Positions 46,755 through 53,747 of a stretch of 64,000 nucleotides of DNA are shown in pieces. Position 1 is the stretch's first letter. Every line of letters begins with the position of its first letter. The stretch lies in the NCBI RefSeq assembly GCF_003173715.1, contig NZ_CP029550.1, positions 4,139,501 through 4,203,500 of the forward strand. The letters are read 5' to 3'. A program made the translations under genes and the position numbers. The notes beneath the pieces are model-generated. The model had not been told where the DNA came from, did not search any database, and was given only the letters and a program-made list of their open reading frames with translations. This DNA comes from Methylobacterium durans (GTDB lineage: Bacteria > Pseudomonadota > Alphaproteobacteria > Rhizobiales > Beijerinckiaceae).

Positions 46755-46778
46755 CGGCCGGGCCACGAGGCCCGGCCG
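46755..46778 (-). terminator. Intrinsic terminator of the hpnL-hpnJ operon
   Basis: A 10-bp perfect GC-rich stem (46755-46764 with 46769-46778, loop ACGA) lies 27 bp after the hpnJ stop. On the minus strand it is followed by TTTCCTTTTC, a fitting T-rich tract, so it should end transcription from hpnL, hpnM, hpnI and hpnJ. Confidence 0.8.
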
Positions 46779-46804
46779 CTCCTGGCTTCCGATCTGCTCG
46801 GGCC

Positions 46805-48238
46805 TCAGGCGGCCTTGGCGCTCGACTGACGCTCCTTGAGGAAGTGCCAGAACTCGACGCCCTCGCGCAGTCGGCGCTTCATCATGTCCGGCGAGCGGAC
46901 CATCTCGCCGACGATCGAGGCGATCTTCGGGGCGCGGAAGTAGAACTTCTTGTAGAAATCCTCGACCGAGTTGAAAATCTCGGTGTGCGAGAGGTGCGGA
47001 TAGTGCAGCGGCGCCACCTGCACCCCGTTCTCGTCGACGAGCTCGGCGTTCTCCACATCGAGCCAGCCGTTCTCGACCGCCTGCTTGTAGAGGAAGGTGC
47101 CGGGGTAGGGCGCCGCGAGCGAGACCTGAATCGTGTGCGGGTTGATCCGGGTGGCGAACTTGATCGTCTCCTGGATCGTCTCCTTCGACTCGCCCGGCAG
47201 GCCGAGGATAAAGGTGCCGTGGATGGCGATGCCGAGTTCGTGGCAATCCTTGGTGAACTTCTCGGCCACCTCGACGCGCATGCCCTTCTTGATGTTGTGA
47301 AGGATCTGCTGGTTGCCCGACTCGTAGCCGACGAGGAGGAGGCGCAGGCCGTTGTCGCGCAGGACCTTCAGGGTCTCGCGCGGCACGTTCGCCTTCGCGT
47401 TGCACGACCACGTGACGCCGAGCTTGCCGAGTTCGCGGGCAATCTCTTCCGCGCGGGGCAGGTTGTCGGTGAAGGTATCGTCGTCGAAGAAGAACTCCTT
47501 CGTCTGCGGGAACGCCTTCAGGCAGTACTTGATCTCCTCGATCACGTGGCCGACCGAGCGGGTCCGGTAGGTGTGGCCGCCTACCGTCTGCGGCCACAGG
47601 CAGAACGTGCAGCGGCTCTTGCAGCCGCGGCCGGAATAGAACGAGATATAGGGGTGCTTCAGGTAGCCGATGAAGTAGTTCTCCATCACGAGATCGCGCT
47701 TGTAGACGCTCGTGACGAAAGGCAGCTGATCCATGTCTGTCATGATCGGACGGTCTTCGTTGTGCACGATGACGCCCGAGGCATTCCGATAGGACAGGCC
47801 CTTGATCTTGGACATGTCGATCCCGTCGGCGACGTCCTTGATCGTGAAGTCGAACTCGTTGCGAGCCACGAAATCGACCGCGGGCGCCTGGGCGAGACTG
47901 CCGGCGGCATCGACCGCGACCTTGGCGCCGATCAGGCCGGCCTTTAGGTTCGGGTTCTCGGCCTTCAGCGCCTCGATGGTCTTCACGTCCGACTTGAAGG
48001 ACGGCACCGAGGTGTGGAGCACGACGAGGTCGAAATCCTTGGCCTGGCCGCGGATCTCGTCGAGCTTGGTCTTGTGCGGCGGGGCGTCGATCAGCTTCGA
48101 GTTCTCGACGAGCGCCGCCGGCTGCGCGAGCCAGGTCGGATACCAGAACGACTTGATCTCGCGCTTGGCCTGATAGCGGGAGCCGGCGCCCCCGTCGAAG
48201 CCGTCGAAGGTCGGTGCCTGGAGGAAGAGCGTGCGCAT
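46805..48238 (-). CDS. hpnJ: Hopanoid biosynthesis radical SAM protein HpnJ
   Basis: Radical SAM enzyme of 477 residues (B12-binding-like N-terminal part, then the radical SAM core) that contracts the glucosamine ring of BHT glucosamine into the cyclitol ether. The cluster motif CKSRCTFC gives C206, C210 and C213. The start MRTLFLQAPTFDGFDGGAGSR matches HpnJ proteins exactly in style. The ATG at 48238 is chosen; a TTG at 48247 is possible. It is the last gene of the hpnL-hpnM-hpnI-hpnJ operon, 50 bp after hpnI and ending at a terminator. Confidence 0.95.
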   Translation of the reverse strand: MRTLFLQAPTFDGFDGGAGSRYQAKREIKSFWYPTWLAQPAALVENSKLIDAPPHKTKLDEIRGQAKDFDLVVLHTSVPSFKSDVKTIEALKAENPNLKAGLIGAKVAVDAAGSLAQAPAVDFVARNEFDFTIKDVADGIDMSKIKGLSYRNASGVIVHNEDRPIMTDMDQLPFVTSVYKRDLVMENYFIGYLKHPYISFYSGRGCKSRCTFCLWPQTVGGHTYRTRSVGHVIEEIKYCLKAFPQTKEFFFDDDTFTDNLPRAEEIARELGKLGVTWSCNAKANVPRETLKVLRDNGLRLLLVGYESGNQQILHNIKKGMRVEVAEKFTKDCHELGIAIHGTFILGLPGESKETIQETIKFATRINPHTIQVSLAAPYPGTFLYKQAVENGWLDVENAELVDENGVQVAPLHYPHLSHTEIFNSVEDFYKKFYFRAPKIASIVGEMVRSPDMMKRRLREGVEFWHFLKERQSSAKAA

Positions 48239-48288
48239 GGGGTTCAAGGCCTCAGTGCAATGCGAGACGAAGTCAGACGAAGCGAAGA

Positions 48289-49482
48289 TCAGACGGAGGT
48301 GGCTTCAGCATCGCGGCTGAGCGTCGCCTCCGGAATAAGCGTTCCGTCCGCAACGACGCGATAATCGTGACCTTTCCATGTCACCGCACCCGAGACGAAG
48401 CTCCACGAGAAGTTCGCGAAGGAGAGCATGTCGCGAATCGGCAACAGCCAGTAGGCGTGCGGCTCCAGCCCAAAAGCGCGCTCGAGCCGGACGCAGAGCA
48501 GGATGCGGCAGGCCAGCGCCAGGGCGGCCACGACGAGGGCGCTGTGGCCCGCCCCCGGCAGCAGCGCGCCGATCAGCGCCAGCGGGAAGGCGTGGGTGAC
48601 GACGGAACCGGCATAGCCGGCCGGATCGACGTTGCGGATCGTGCGGTTCCAGCGCAGCTCGTGCCGCCAGAGGCCGGACATCTCGGTGTCGACGCAGGTA
48701 TGCCCGATCGTGAAGTTTGGGATCGCCACCTCGCCCACATGGATGCGCAGGGCCTCGCCGATCGCGTAATCGTCGGCGAGATCGTCGCGAAACGCCTCGA
48801 AGCCACCGATCGCGGAGAGCGCGGTGCGGCGGAAGGCGATGGTCGAGCCGAAGCAGGGCTTGGCGAGCTTCAGCGCCGTGCCCATCACCACGTTCGGCAG
48901 GAATTGTACGTCTATGGCGAGGCCGGAGAGGTGGGCATGGATCCCGCGGTGGGCCGGCACGCCGTGATAGAGGCAAGTGACGCCGCCGATGCCGGGCGCG
49001 GAGAGCTCGGCGACCACCCGCTCCAGGTAGTCGGGCCGCACCACCATGTCGCTGTCGGCGAGCACGATCACGTCATTGGCGATCAGAGCCGACATGTTGA
49101 TCAGGTTCGAGACCTTGCGGTTCGAGCCGTGCTGGCGTGCATCGATCACGAGGTCGATGCGCGCGGACGGATGCGCCTCCTGCAGGCGGCGCACGACGCC
49201 GATCGCCGGGTCGGCCGCGTTCTGCACGCCGAAGACGATCTGGACCAGGCCCGCGTAATCCTGCCGGCAGAACGTCTCCAGGTTCTCGTAGAGGTTCGGC
49301 TCCATGCCGCAGAGGGGCTTGAGCATCGTGACCGAGGGTCGCGCCGCATCCGCGGCGAGGCGGGCCGGGATGCGAGCGGCGAAGCGGCCGGCGAGGAGGG
49401 CCGCGATGAGCCCGTAGCCGCAACCGGCGAGCGCGAGGACGAGAAGGATCGGCGAGAGCCAGGTCAGGTCCATGAGGGACAT
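48289..49482 (-). CDS. hpnI: Hopanoid glycosyltransferase HpnI
   Basis: Membrane GT2/ceramide-glucosyltransferase-like enzyme of 397 residues that attaches N-acetylglucosamine to bacteriohopanetetrol. The nucleotide-sugar motif DSD is in LADSDMVV, and GGFEAFRDDLADDY plus a downstream ELRW segment form the catalytic region. One N-terminal helix (about 7-28) and two or three C-terminal helices anchor it. The ATG at 49482 is used. It sits between hpnM and hpnJ on the minus strand. Confidence 0.94.
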   Translation of the reverse strand: MSLMDLTWLSPILLVLALAGCGYGLIAALLAGRFAARIPARLAADAARPSVTMLKPLCGMEPNLYENLETFCRQDYAGLVQIVFGVQNAADPAIGVVRRLQEAHPSARIDLVIDARQHGSNRKVSNLINMSALIANDVIVLADSDMVVRPDYLERVVAELSAPGIGGVTCLYHGVPAHRGIHAHLSGLAIDVQFLPNVVMGTALKLAKPCFGSTIAFRRTALSAIGGFEAFRDDLADDYAIGEALRIHVGEVAIPNFTIGHTCVDTEMSGLWRHELRWNRTIRNVDPAGYAGSVVTHAFPLALIGALLPGAGHSALVVAALALACRILLCVRLERAFGLEPHAYWLLPIRDMLSFANFSWSFVSGAVTWKGHDYRVVADGTLIPEATLSRDAEATSV

Positions 49483-49551
49483 CGCTCGGTCACGGAAGGG
49501 AGGGGGCGCGCCGGTAGGCGCGGCGTCAGAGGTGTGACGTGTCGGCTTCGT

Positions 49552-50166
49552 TCAAGGCGCTGGTTTGGCGGCGAGCATCTTGTCCGTGCGCTCGCGCAGG
49601 AATTTGAGCAGCCCGTCCGCGCCACCGGCCTTCAGCGGCTCGGCGAAGCTCGTGCGCTGCGCGGCGACCTCGCTGACGTTGCCGTTCAGAAGGACGTCCT
49701 GGATGCGGTTGCCCGCATTCACCACGAAGTCGACGTCGGAATCCTCCCCGCCCGCATTCGCCACCCGCGTGCGGACGACGCGGGCGCCGCCGCGGGCCTC
49801 GCTCTTCGGGTTGACGTCGAACTTGCCGCCGATCGCCTCGGACAGGCGCGTGGCGTAGGTCGCGATGAAGTGTTGCGCGAAAGCCTCGGTCAGGGCCGTC
49901 TGCTGGTCGGCCGCAAGGCCCTTCCACTTCGGGCCCACGGCGACGCGGACCATGGCCGGAAAGTCAAAGCTCTCGCGCATCGGGCCGGAGATGGCATCCG
50001 CCCGGGCCTTCACGTCGCGGGACCCGTCCTTCAGCGCAGCCTCGTAGCTGGTGTACAGGGACTGCACCGTCTTGGCGGCCGGATCGTCCGCGGCCCGCGC
50101 GGTGGGCGCTGCCGCCAGGACGGCGACGCAGACGAGCGCGGCCAGGAATTCGCGGATCAGGCGCAC
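49552..50166 (-). CDS. hpnM: Hopanoid-associated MlaC/Ttg2-like periplasmic protein HpnM
   Basis: 204-residue periplasmic protein of the MlaC (toluene tolerance) type: Sec signal peptide (cleavage likely after ARA, near residue 26) and a lipid-binding body with FDFPAMVRVAVGPKWKGL and RIQDVLLNGNVS. It starts at the GTG at 50166, overlapping the last ten bases of hpnL, so it is translationally coupled. By analogy with MlaC it probably ferries hopanoids across the periplasm; the substrate is not proven. The longer frame upstream lies inside hpnL and is not used. Confidence 0.93.
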   Translation of the reverse strand: MRLIREFLAALVCVAVLAAAPTARAADDPAAKTVQSLYTSYEAALKDGSRDVKARADAISGPMRESFDFPAMVRVAVGPKWKGLAADQQTALTEAFAQHFIATYATRLSEAIGGKFDVNPKSEARGGARVVRTRVANAGGEDSDVDFVVNAGNRIQDVLLNGNVSEVAAQRTSFAEPLKAGGADGLLKFLRERTDKMLAAKPAP

Positions 50167-51272
50167 TTCTTCAGGTCTCCCCGCTCGGCCTCGCTCAACG
50201 AGGGGGCGTAGGCGTTGCGCGGCGGGGCGTAGCTGTAGAGCGGCCCCAAGGTCGCGGGCTGGAGCACCGCCCCGAGGCGGCGTCCGAGTTCGGCGGCGCG
50301 CTCCTCGCTCTCCTCGGCCTCGGTGCCACGCTCCATCAGGTGCCACGCGATGAGGCCCGGCACGCCGACGAGGAGGTCGGCGAGGCGCTTGACGAGCGAC
50401 AGGGCGAGCGCCGCCTCGGCCGGGATCCCGAAGATCGCGCAGAGGGCGATCAGGCCGCCCTCCTGCGCCCCGAGGGCACCGGGCACCGCGAAGGCGGCGC
50501 CGCGCACGGCCTGGGCGAGGCTCTCGATGATCACGGCCTCGGCGAAGCTCACCGGATAGCCCATGAAATGCAGGCAGACATAGACTTCGAGCGTGCCGAT
50601 GAGCCAGCCGACGAGGTGGATCGCGATGCCGGAGAGGATTCGGGTAGGCTGGCCGTAGAGCCGGCGCAGGTTGTCGTAGAGCACGTCGATGGCGCCGAGC
50701 GCGCGCCACTCGCGGCCCGAGGCGAACCGGCTGACAAGGGCCTGGATCAGGCGATGCCCGGAGCGGCGCTGGATCAGATAGAAGGCACCGACCGCCGGGG
50801 CGGCGATGGCGAGCCCACCCGCGACCGCACGGACCACCGGCCCGTCACCCGCCAACCAGACGAGGATGCCGAGGCCGGCCACCGTGAAGAGGAGCTGCGT
50901 CAGCGCCTGCGTCATCAGGTCGACGAACATGCTGGCGCCGGCGAGCCCCCCGGTGACGCCGCGGCGCGTGAGGAGGCGCGCCCCGACGAAGTCGCCGCCC
51001 ACGGTCGCCACGGGCAGAAGCGTGTTGATGCCCTCGCGCACGAAGCGGAGGTTCACGCAGGCCGGAAGAGCCGGACGCTCCATTTTCGGGAAGATCACGA
51101 ACCAGCCGAGGCCGGCCCACGCGACGGCGACGGCGCGCGCCGCCACGACGAACAGGGCACCCCAGCCCGCGCTCACCACCGCGGCCGCCACATCCTCAAG
51201 ACCCGAGGACAGGAACAGGCCGACGACCGTGCAGAGTCCGACGATGAGAGCCAGGGTCGTCAGGCGCTTCAT
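50157..51272 (-). CDS. hpnL: Hopanoid-associated membrane protein HpnL (LPG-flippase-like)
   Basis: 371-residue inner-membrane protein with about eight helices, in the lysylphosphatidylglycerol-synthase N-terminal domain (UPF0104) family. The segment RGAAFAVPGALGAQEGGLIALCAIFGIP matches. First gene of the minus-strand operon, divergent from the amidinotransferase; the ATG is at 51272. Its role may be flipping or transporting hopanoids, which fits the MlaC-like hpnM and RND-type hpnN, but is unproven. Confidence 0.92.
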   Translation of the reverse strand: MKRLTTLALIVGLCTVVGLFLSSGLEDVAAAVVSAGWGALFVVAARAVAVAWAGLGWFVIFPKMERPALPACVNLRFVREGINTLLPVATVGGDFVGARLLTRRGVTGGLAGASMFVDLMTQALTQLLFTVAGLGILVWLAGDGPVVRAVAGGLAIAAPAVGAFYLIQRRSGHRLIQALVSRFASGREWRALGAIDVLYDNLRRLYGQPTRILSGIAIHLVGWLIGTLEVYVCLHFMGYPVSFAEAVIIESLAQAVRGAAFAVPGALGAQEGGLIALCAIFGIPAEAALALSLVKRLADLLVGVPGLIAWHLMERGTEAEESEERAAELGRRLGAVLQPATLGPLYSYAPPRNAYAPSLSEAERGDLKKCA

Positions 51273-51482
51273 GATCCTCTTTCGGGTTCGTCGAAGGCTG
51301 AAATGCTGAATTCCCGCCGTGATTCCGACGGAAAAAAATCGCCGGGAGCGAGGAGCATCTCGGCAAGTTGCAGCTTTGGTCAGCGTTGTCTATCACCCGG
51401 GAGACACACCGCGGTCCAAAGCGGCACAGGGGCGAAATGCCTCCCGAAGAACTGCTGCGGGAACGCCGAAGGGGACTGACCG
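51273..51482. promoter_or_regulatory. Divergent promoter region hpnL / amidinotransferase
   Basis: 210-bp gap between the two divergent start codons. The middle (about 51300-51370) has an A-rich patch (GGAAAAAAATCG) likely to belong to the promoters. It indicates that the amidinotransferase and the cyclitol-ether operon may be controlled from one region. No operator was recognised. Confidence 0.5.
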
Positions 51483-52664
51483 ATGGATCGCGAATCACAC
51501 ATCACGGCCGGCGAGGCCGTGCTCGACGACGCTCACGCCGGTGCCTTCAACGGCCACAATCAGGGCAGCGCGGGCGTGCCGGCGCCTCAATCCCCGGTAA
51601 TGGCCTGGAACGAGTGGGATCCGCTGGAGGAGGTCATCGTCGGCTCGCTCGACGGCGCGACCATCCCGACCCACCATCTCACGGTGATTTTCAACCTGCC
51701 GCGGGCAGCGCAGCCCTTCTACCGGTTCGCGAGCGGCTGGCGCTATCCGAAGTTCATGAAGAAGCTCGCCCAGGCCGAGCTCGACAATTTCATCGGCATC
51801 CTGGCCGGCGAGGGCGTGAAGGTGCGCCGCCCCGACAGCGTCGACTTCTCGCGGAAGTTCAAGGCGCCGCGCTGGTCCTCGCGCGGCTTCTGCGTGGCCT
51901 GCCCGCGCGACCCCTACCTCGTGATCGGTGACGAGATCATCGAGAGCCCGATGTGCTGGCGCTCCCGCTACTTCGAGGGGGATGCCTACCGCTCCCTGTT
52001 CAAGGAGTATTTCCGCGCCGGCGCCCGCTGGACCTCGGCGCCGCGGCCCCAGCTCACCGACGATCTCTACAACTACGATTATCGGGTGCCGAACCTGAAG
52101 GCCGGCGAGCCGATGCAGTTCACCGTCAACGAGTTCGAGCCCGTCTTCGACGCGGCCGATTTCGTGCGCTGCGGGCGTGACCTTTTCGTCACGCGCTCCA
52201 ACGTCACGAACCTGATGGGCATCGAGTGGCTGCGCCGCCACCTCGGGCCGGGCTTTCGCATCCACGAGATCGAGAGCCGTTGCCCGCAGCCGATGCACAT
52301 CGACTCGTCGTTCATGCCGCTGGCGCCCGGCAAGGTGCTGGTCAATCCGGACTACGTCGATGTCGAGCGCCTGCCGGCGGTCCTCAAGAAGTGGGACGTC
52401 CTGATCGCGCCGCGCCCCGACCCCGTCGCGGGCTTCATGAGCAAGATCTCGATGTGCTCGCCCTGGACCTCGATCAACGTGCTGATGCTCGACGAGAAGA
52501 AGATCGTCGTCGACGCGAGCCAGCCGACCTTGATCAAGGCCCTGAAGGATTGGGGCTTCGATCCGATCCCGGCGCCGTTCCTGTCCTACGGCCCGTTCGG
52601 CGGCTCCTTCCACTGCGCGACGCTCGACGTGCGCCGCCGCGGCACGCTGAAATCCTACTTCTGA
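51483..52664 (+). CDS. Glycine amidinotransferase (AGAT)-family enzyme, hopanoid-cluster associated
   Basis: 393-residue enzyme of the guanidino-transferring AGAT/StrB group, which moves the amidino group of arginine to an amine. The whole active site is present: Cys378 in GGSFHCATLDVRRRG, His272 in PQPMHIDSSF, and an acidic residue in EFEPVFDAADF (about 217-227), all as in animal AGAT. StrB relatives act on aminocyclitols. It sits between hpnL and hpnK, within the genes that make the amino-cyclitol ether hopanoid, and 88 bp before hpnK on the same strand. The inferred job is to guanidinylate BHT cyclitol ether, a head group reported from methylobacteria. No creatine-pathway gene is nearby. 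Family: very likely; substrate: inference. Confidence 0.9.
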   Translation: MDRESHITAGEAVLDDAHAGAFNGHNQGSAGVPAPQSPVMAWNEWDPLEEVIVGSLDGATIPTHHLTVIFNLPRAAQPFYRFASGWRYPKFMKKLAQAELDNFIGILAGEGVKVRRPDSVDFSRKFKAPRWSSRGFCVACPRDPYLVIGDEIIESPMCWRSRYFEGDAYRSLFKEYFRAGARWTSAPRPQLTDDLYNYDYRVPNLKAGEPMQFTVNEFEPVFDAADFVRCGRDLFVTRSNVTNLMGIEWLRRHLGPGFRIHEIESRCPQPMHIDSSFMPLAPGKVLVNPDYVDVERLPAVLKKWDVLIAPRPDPVAGFMSKISMCSPWTSINVLMLDEKKIVVDASQPTLIKALKDWGFDPIPAPFLSYGPFGGSFHCATLDVRRRGTLKSYF

Positions 52665-52752
52665 GACGGGGGCGGTCGAGACCGCCCGCGACACGCACGT
52701 CGTTCCAGGTTCCGGGGCCTCGCCTTCGCGGCGGCCCCGGCGAGGAGATCCC

Positions 52753-53595
52753 GTGAAGCGGTTGGTGGTCACGGCTGACGATTTCGGCCTGAGCCTTCAG
52801 GTCAACGAAGCGGTGGAGCAGGCGCACCGCGAAGGAATCCTCACCGCCGCGAGCCTGATGGTCTCGGCGCCCGCGGCCGCCGACGCGATCGAGCGGGCTC
52901 GGCGCCTGCCGTCGCTCCGGGTCGGGCTACACCTCGTCCTCGTCGAGGCGTGGCCGACCCTACCGGCCGTCGAGCTTCCCGATCTCACCGACGCGGCCGG
53001 GCTGATGCGCCGGGACATGGAGCGGCTCGGGCTCGACCTCGCCCTGAGACCCGCCGCGCGACGGCAGCTCTCCGCCGAGATCGGGGCCCAGTTCGAGGCC
53101 TTCCGCGCCACCGGGCTGCCGCTCGATCACGTCAACGCCCACAAGCACTTCCACGTGCATCCGCTGATCGCGGGCGCCGTGCTGAGGATCGGGCGCGCCT
53201 TCGGCATGCGGGCGCTCCGCGTCCCCCGCGAGCCCCGTGAGATCCTGCGGCGGGCGGAACCCGGCTCGAATCCACGACCGGCCCTCGACATCGCGCCCTG
53301 GGCCGCGCTCCTCGCCGTACGCGCCCGCGCCGCCGGCCTCCTGATCCCGGACCGGACGCTTGGCTTGGCCTGGTCCGGCGCCATGAATCCGGCCCGCGTG
53401 GCGGCCCTGCTGTCGCAGCTGCCGGAGGGGCTGACGGAGCTATACACCCATCCGGCCACGGCGGGTGGCTTTCCCGGCGAGGCGCCGGGCTACGCCTACG
53501 CGGCGGAGCGGGACGCACTCACGGCGCCAGAGGCGCGGCAGGCGGTGGAACGGGCCGGAGCGATCCGCGGCGGGTTCTCGGATTTCGCGCGCTGA
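52753..53595 (+). CDS. hpnK: Hopanoid-associated deacetylase HpnK (YdjC-like)
   Basis: 280-residue YdjC/polysaccharide-deacetylase-like enzyme removing the acetyl group from BHT N-acetylglucosamine to give BHT glucosamine, the substrate of HpnJ. The metal site is visible: paired Asp (D9, D10) in TADDFG and the His cluster in NAHKHFHVHP. The GTG at 52753 follows GAGGAGAT, an excellent ribosome-binding site. The free amine it exposes is the group an amidinotransferase would modify. It ends convergent with hpnN, about 150 bp away. Confidence 0.93.
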   Translation: MKRLVVTADDFGLSLQVNEAVEQAHREGILTAASLMVSAPAAADAIERARRLPSLRVGLHLVLVEAWPTLPAVELPDLTDAAGLMRRDMERLGLDLALRPAARRQLSAEIGAQFEAFRATGLPLDHVNAHKHFHVHPLIAGAVLRIGRAFGMRALRVPREPREILRRAEPGSNPRPALDIAPWAALLAVRARAAGLLIPDRTLGLAWSGAMNPARVAALLSQLPEGLTELYTHPATAGGFPGEAPGYAYAAERDALTAPEARQAVERAGAIRGGFSDFAR

Positions 53596-53747
53596 CGCGC
53601 GCGCGGCGAACGTCGCCGCCGAGGGATGATCCTGGGTGCCGCCGCCTGGCAGGACGTGGCCGTCGAGGATCGACCTCGCGATGCCGCCCGGCACGGGCAG
53701 GGCTTGCGCGCGGTGCGGTCCGGCCGCACCGCGCGTCGTTCGATGGC

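Noticed and set aside
52670..52687. Terminator between the amidinotransferase and hpnK
   Set aside because: Only a 7-bp stem with CGAG loop and no T-run; too weak to separate the two genes into different transcripts.
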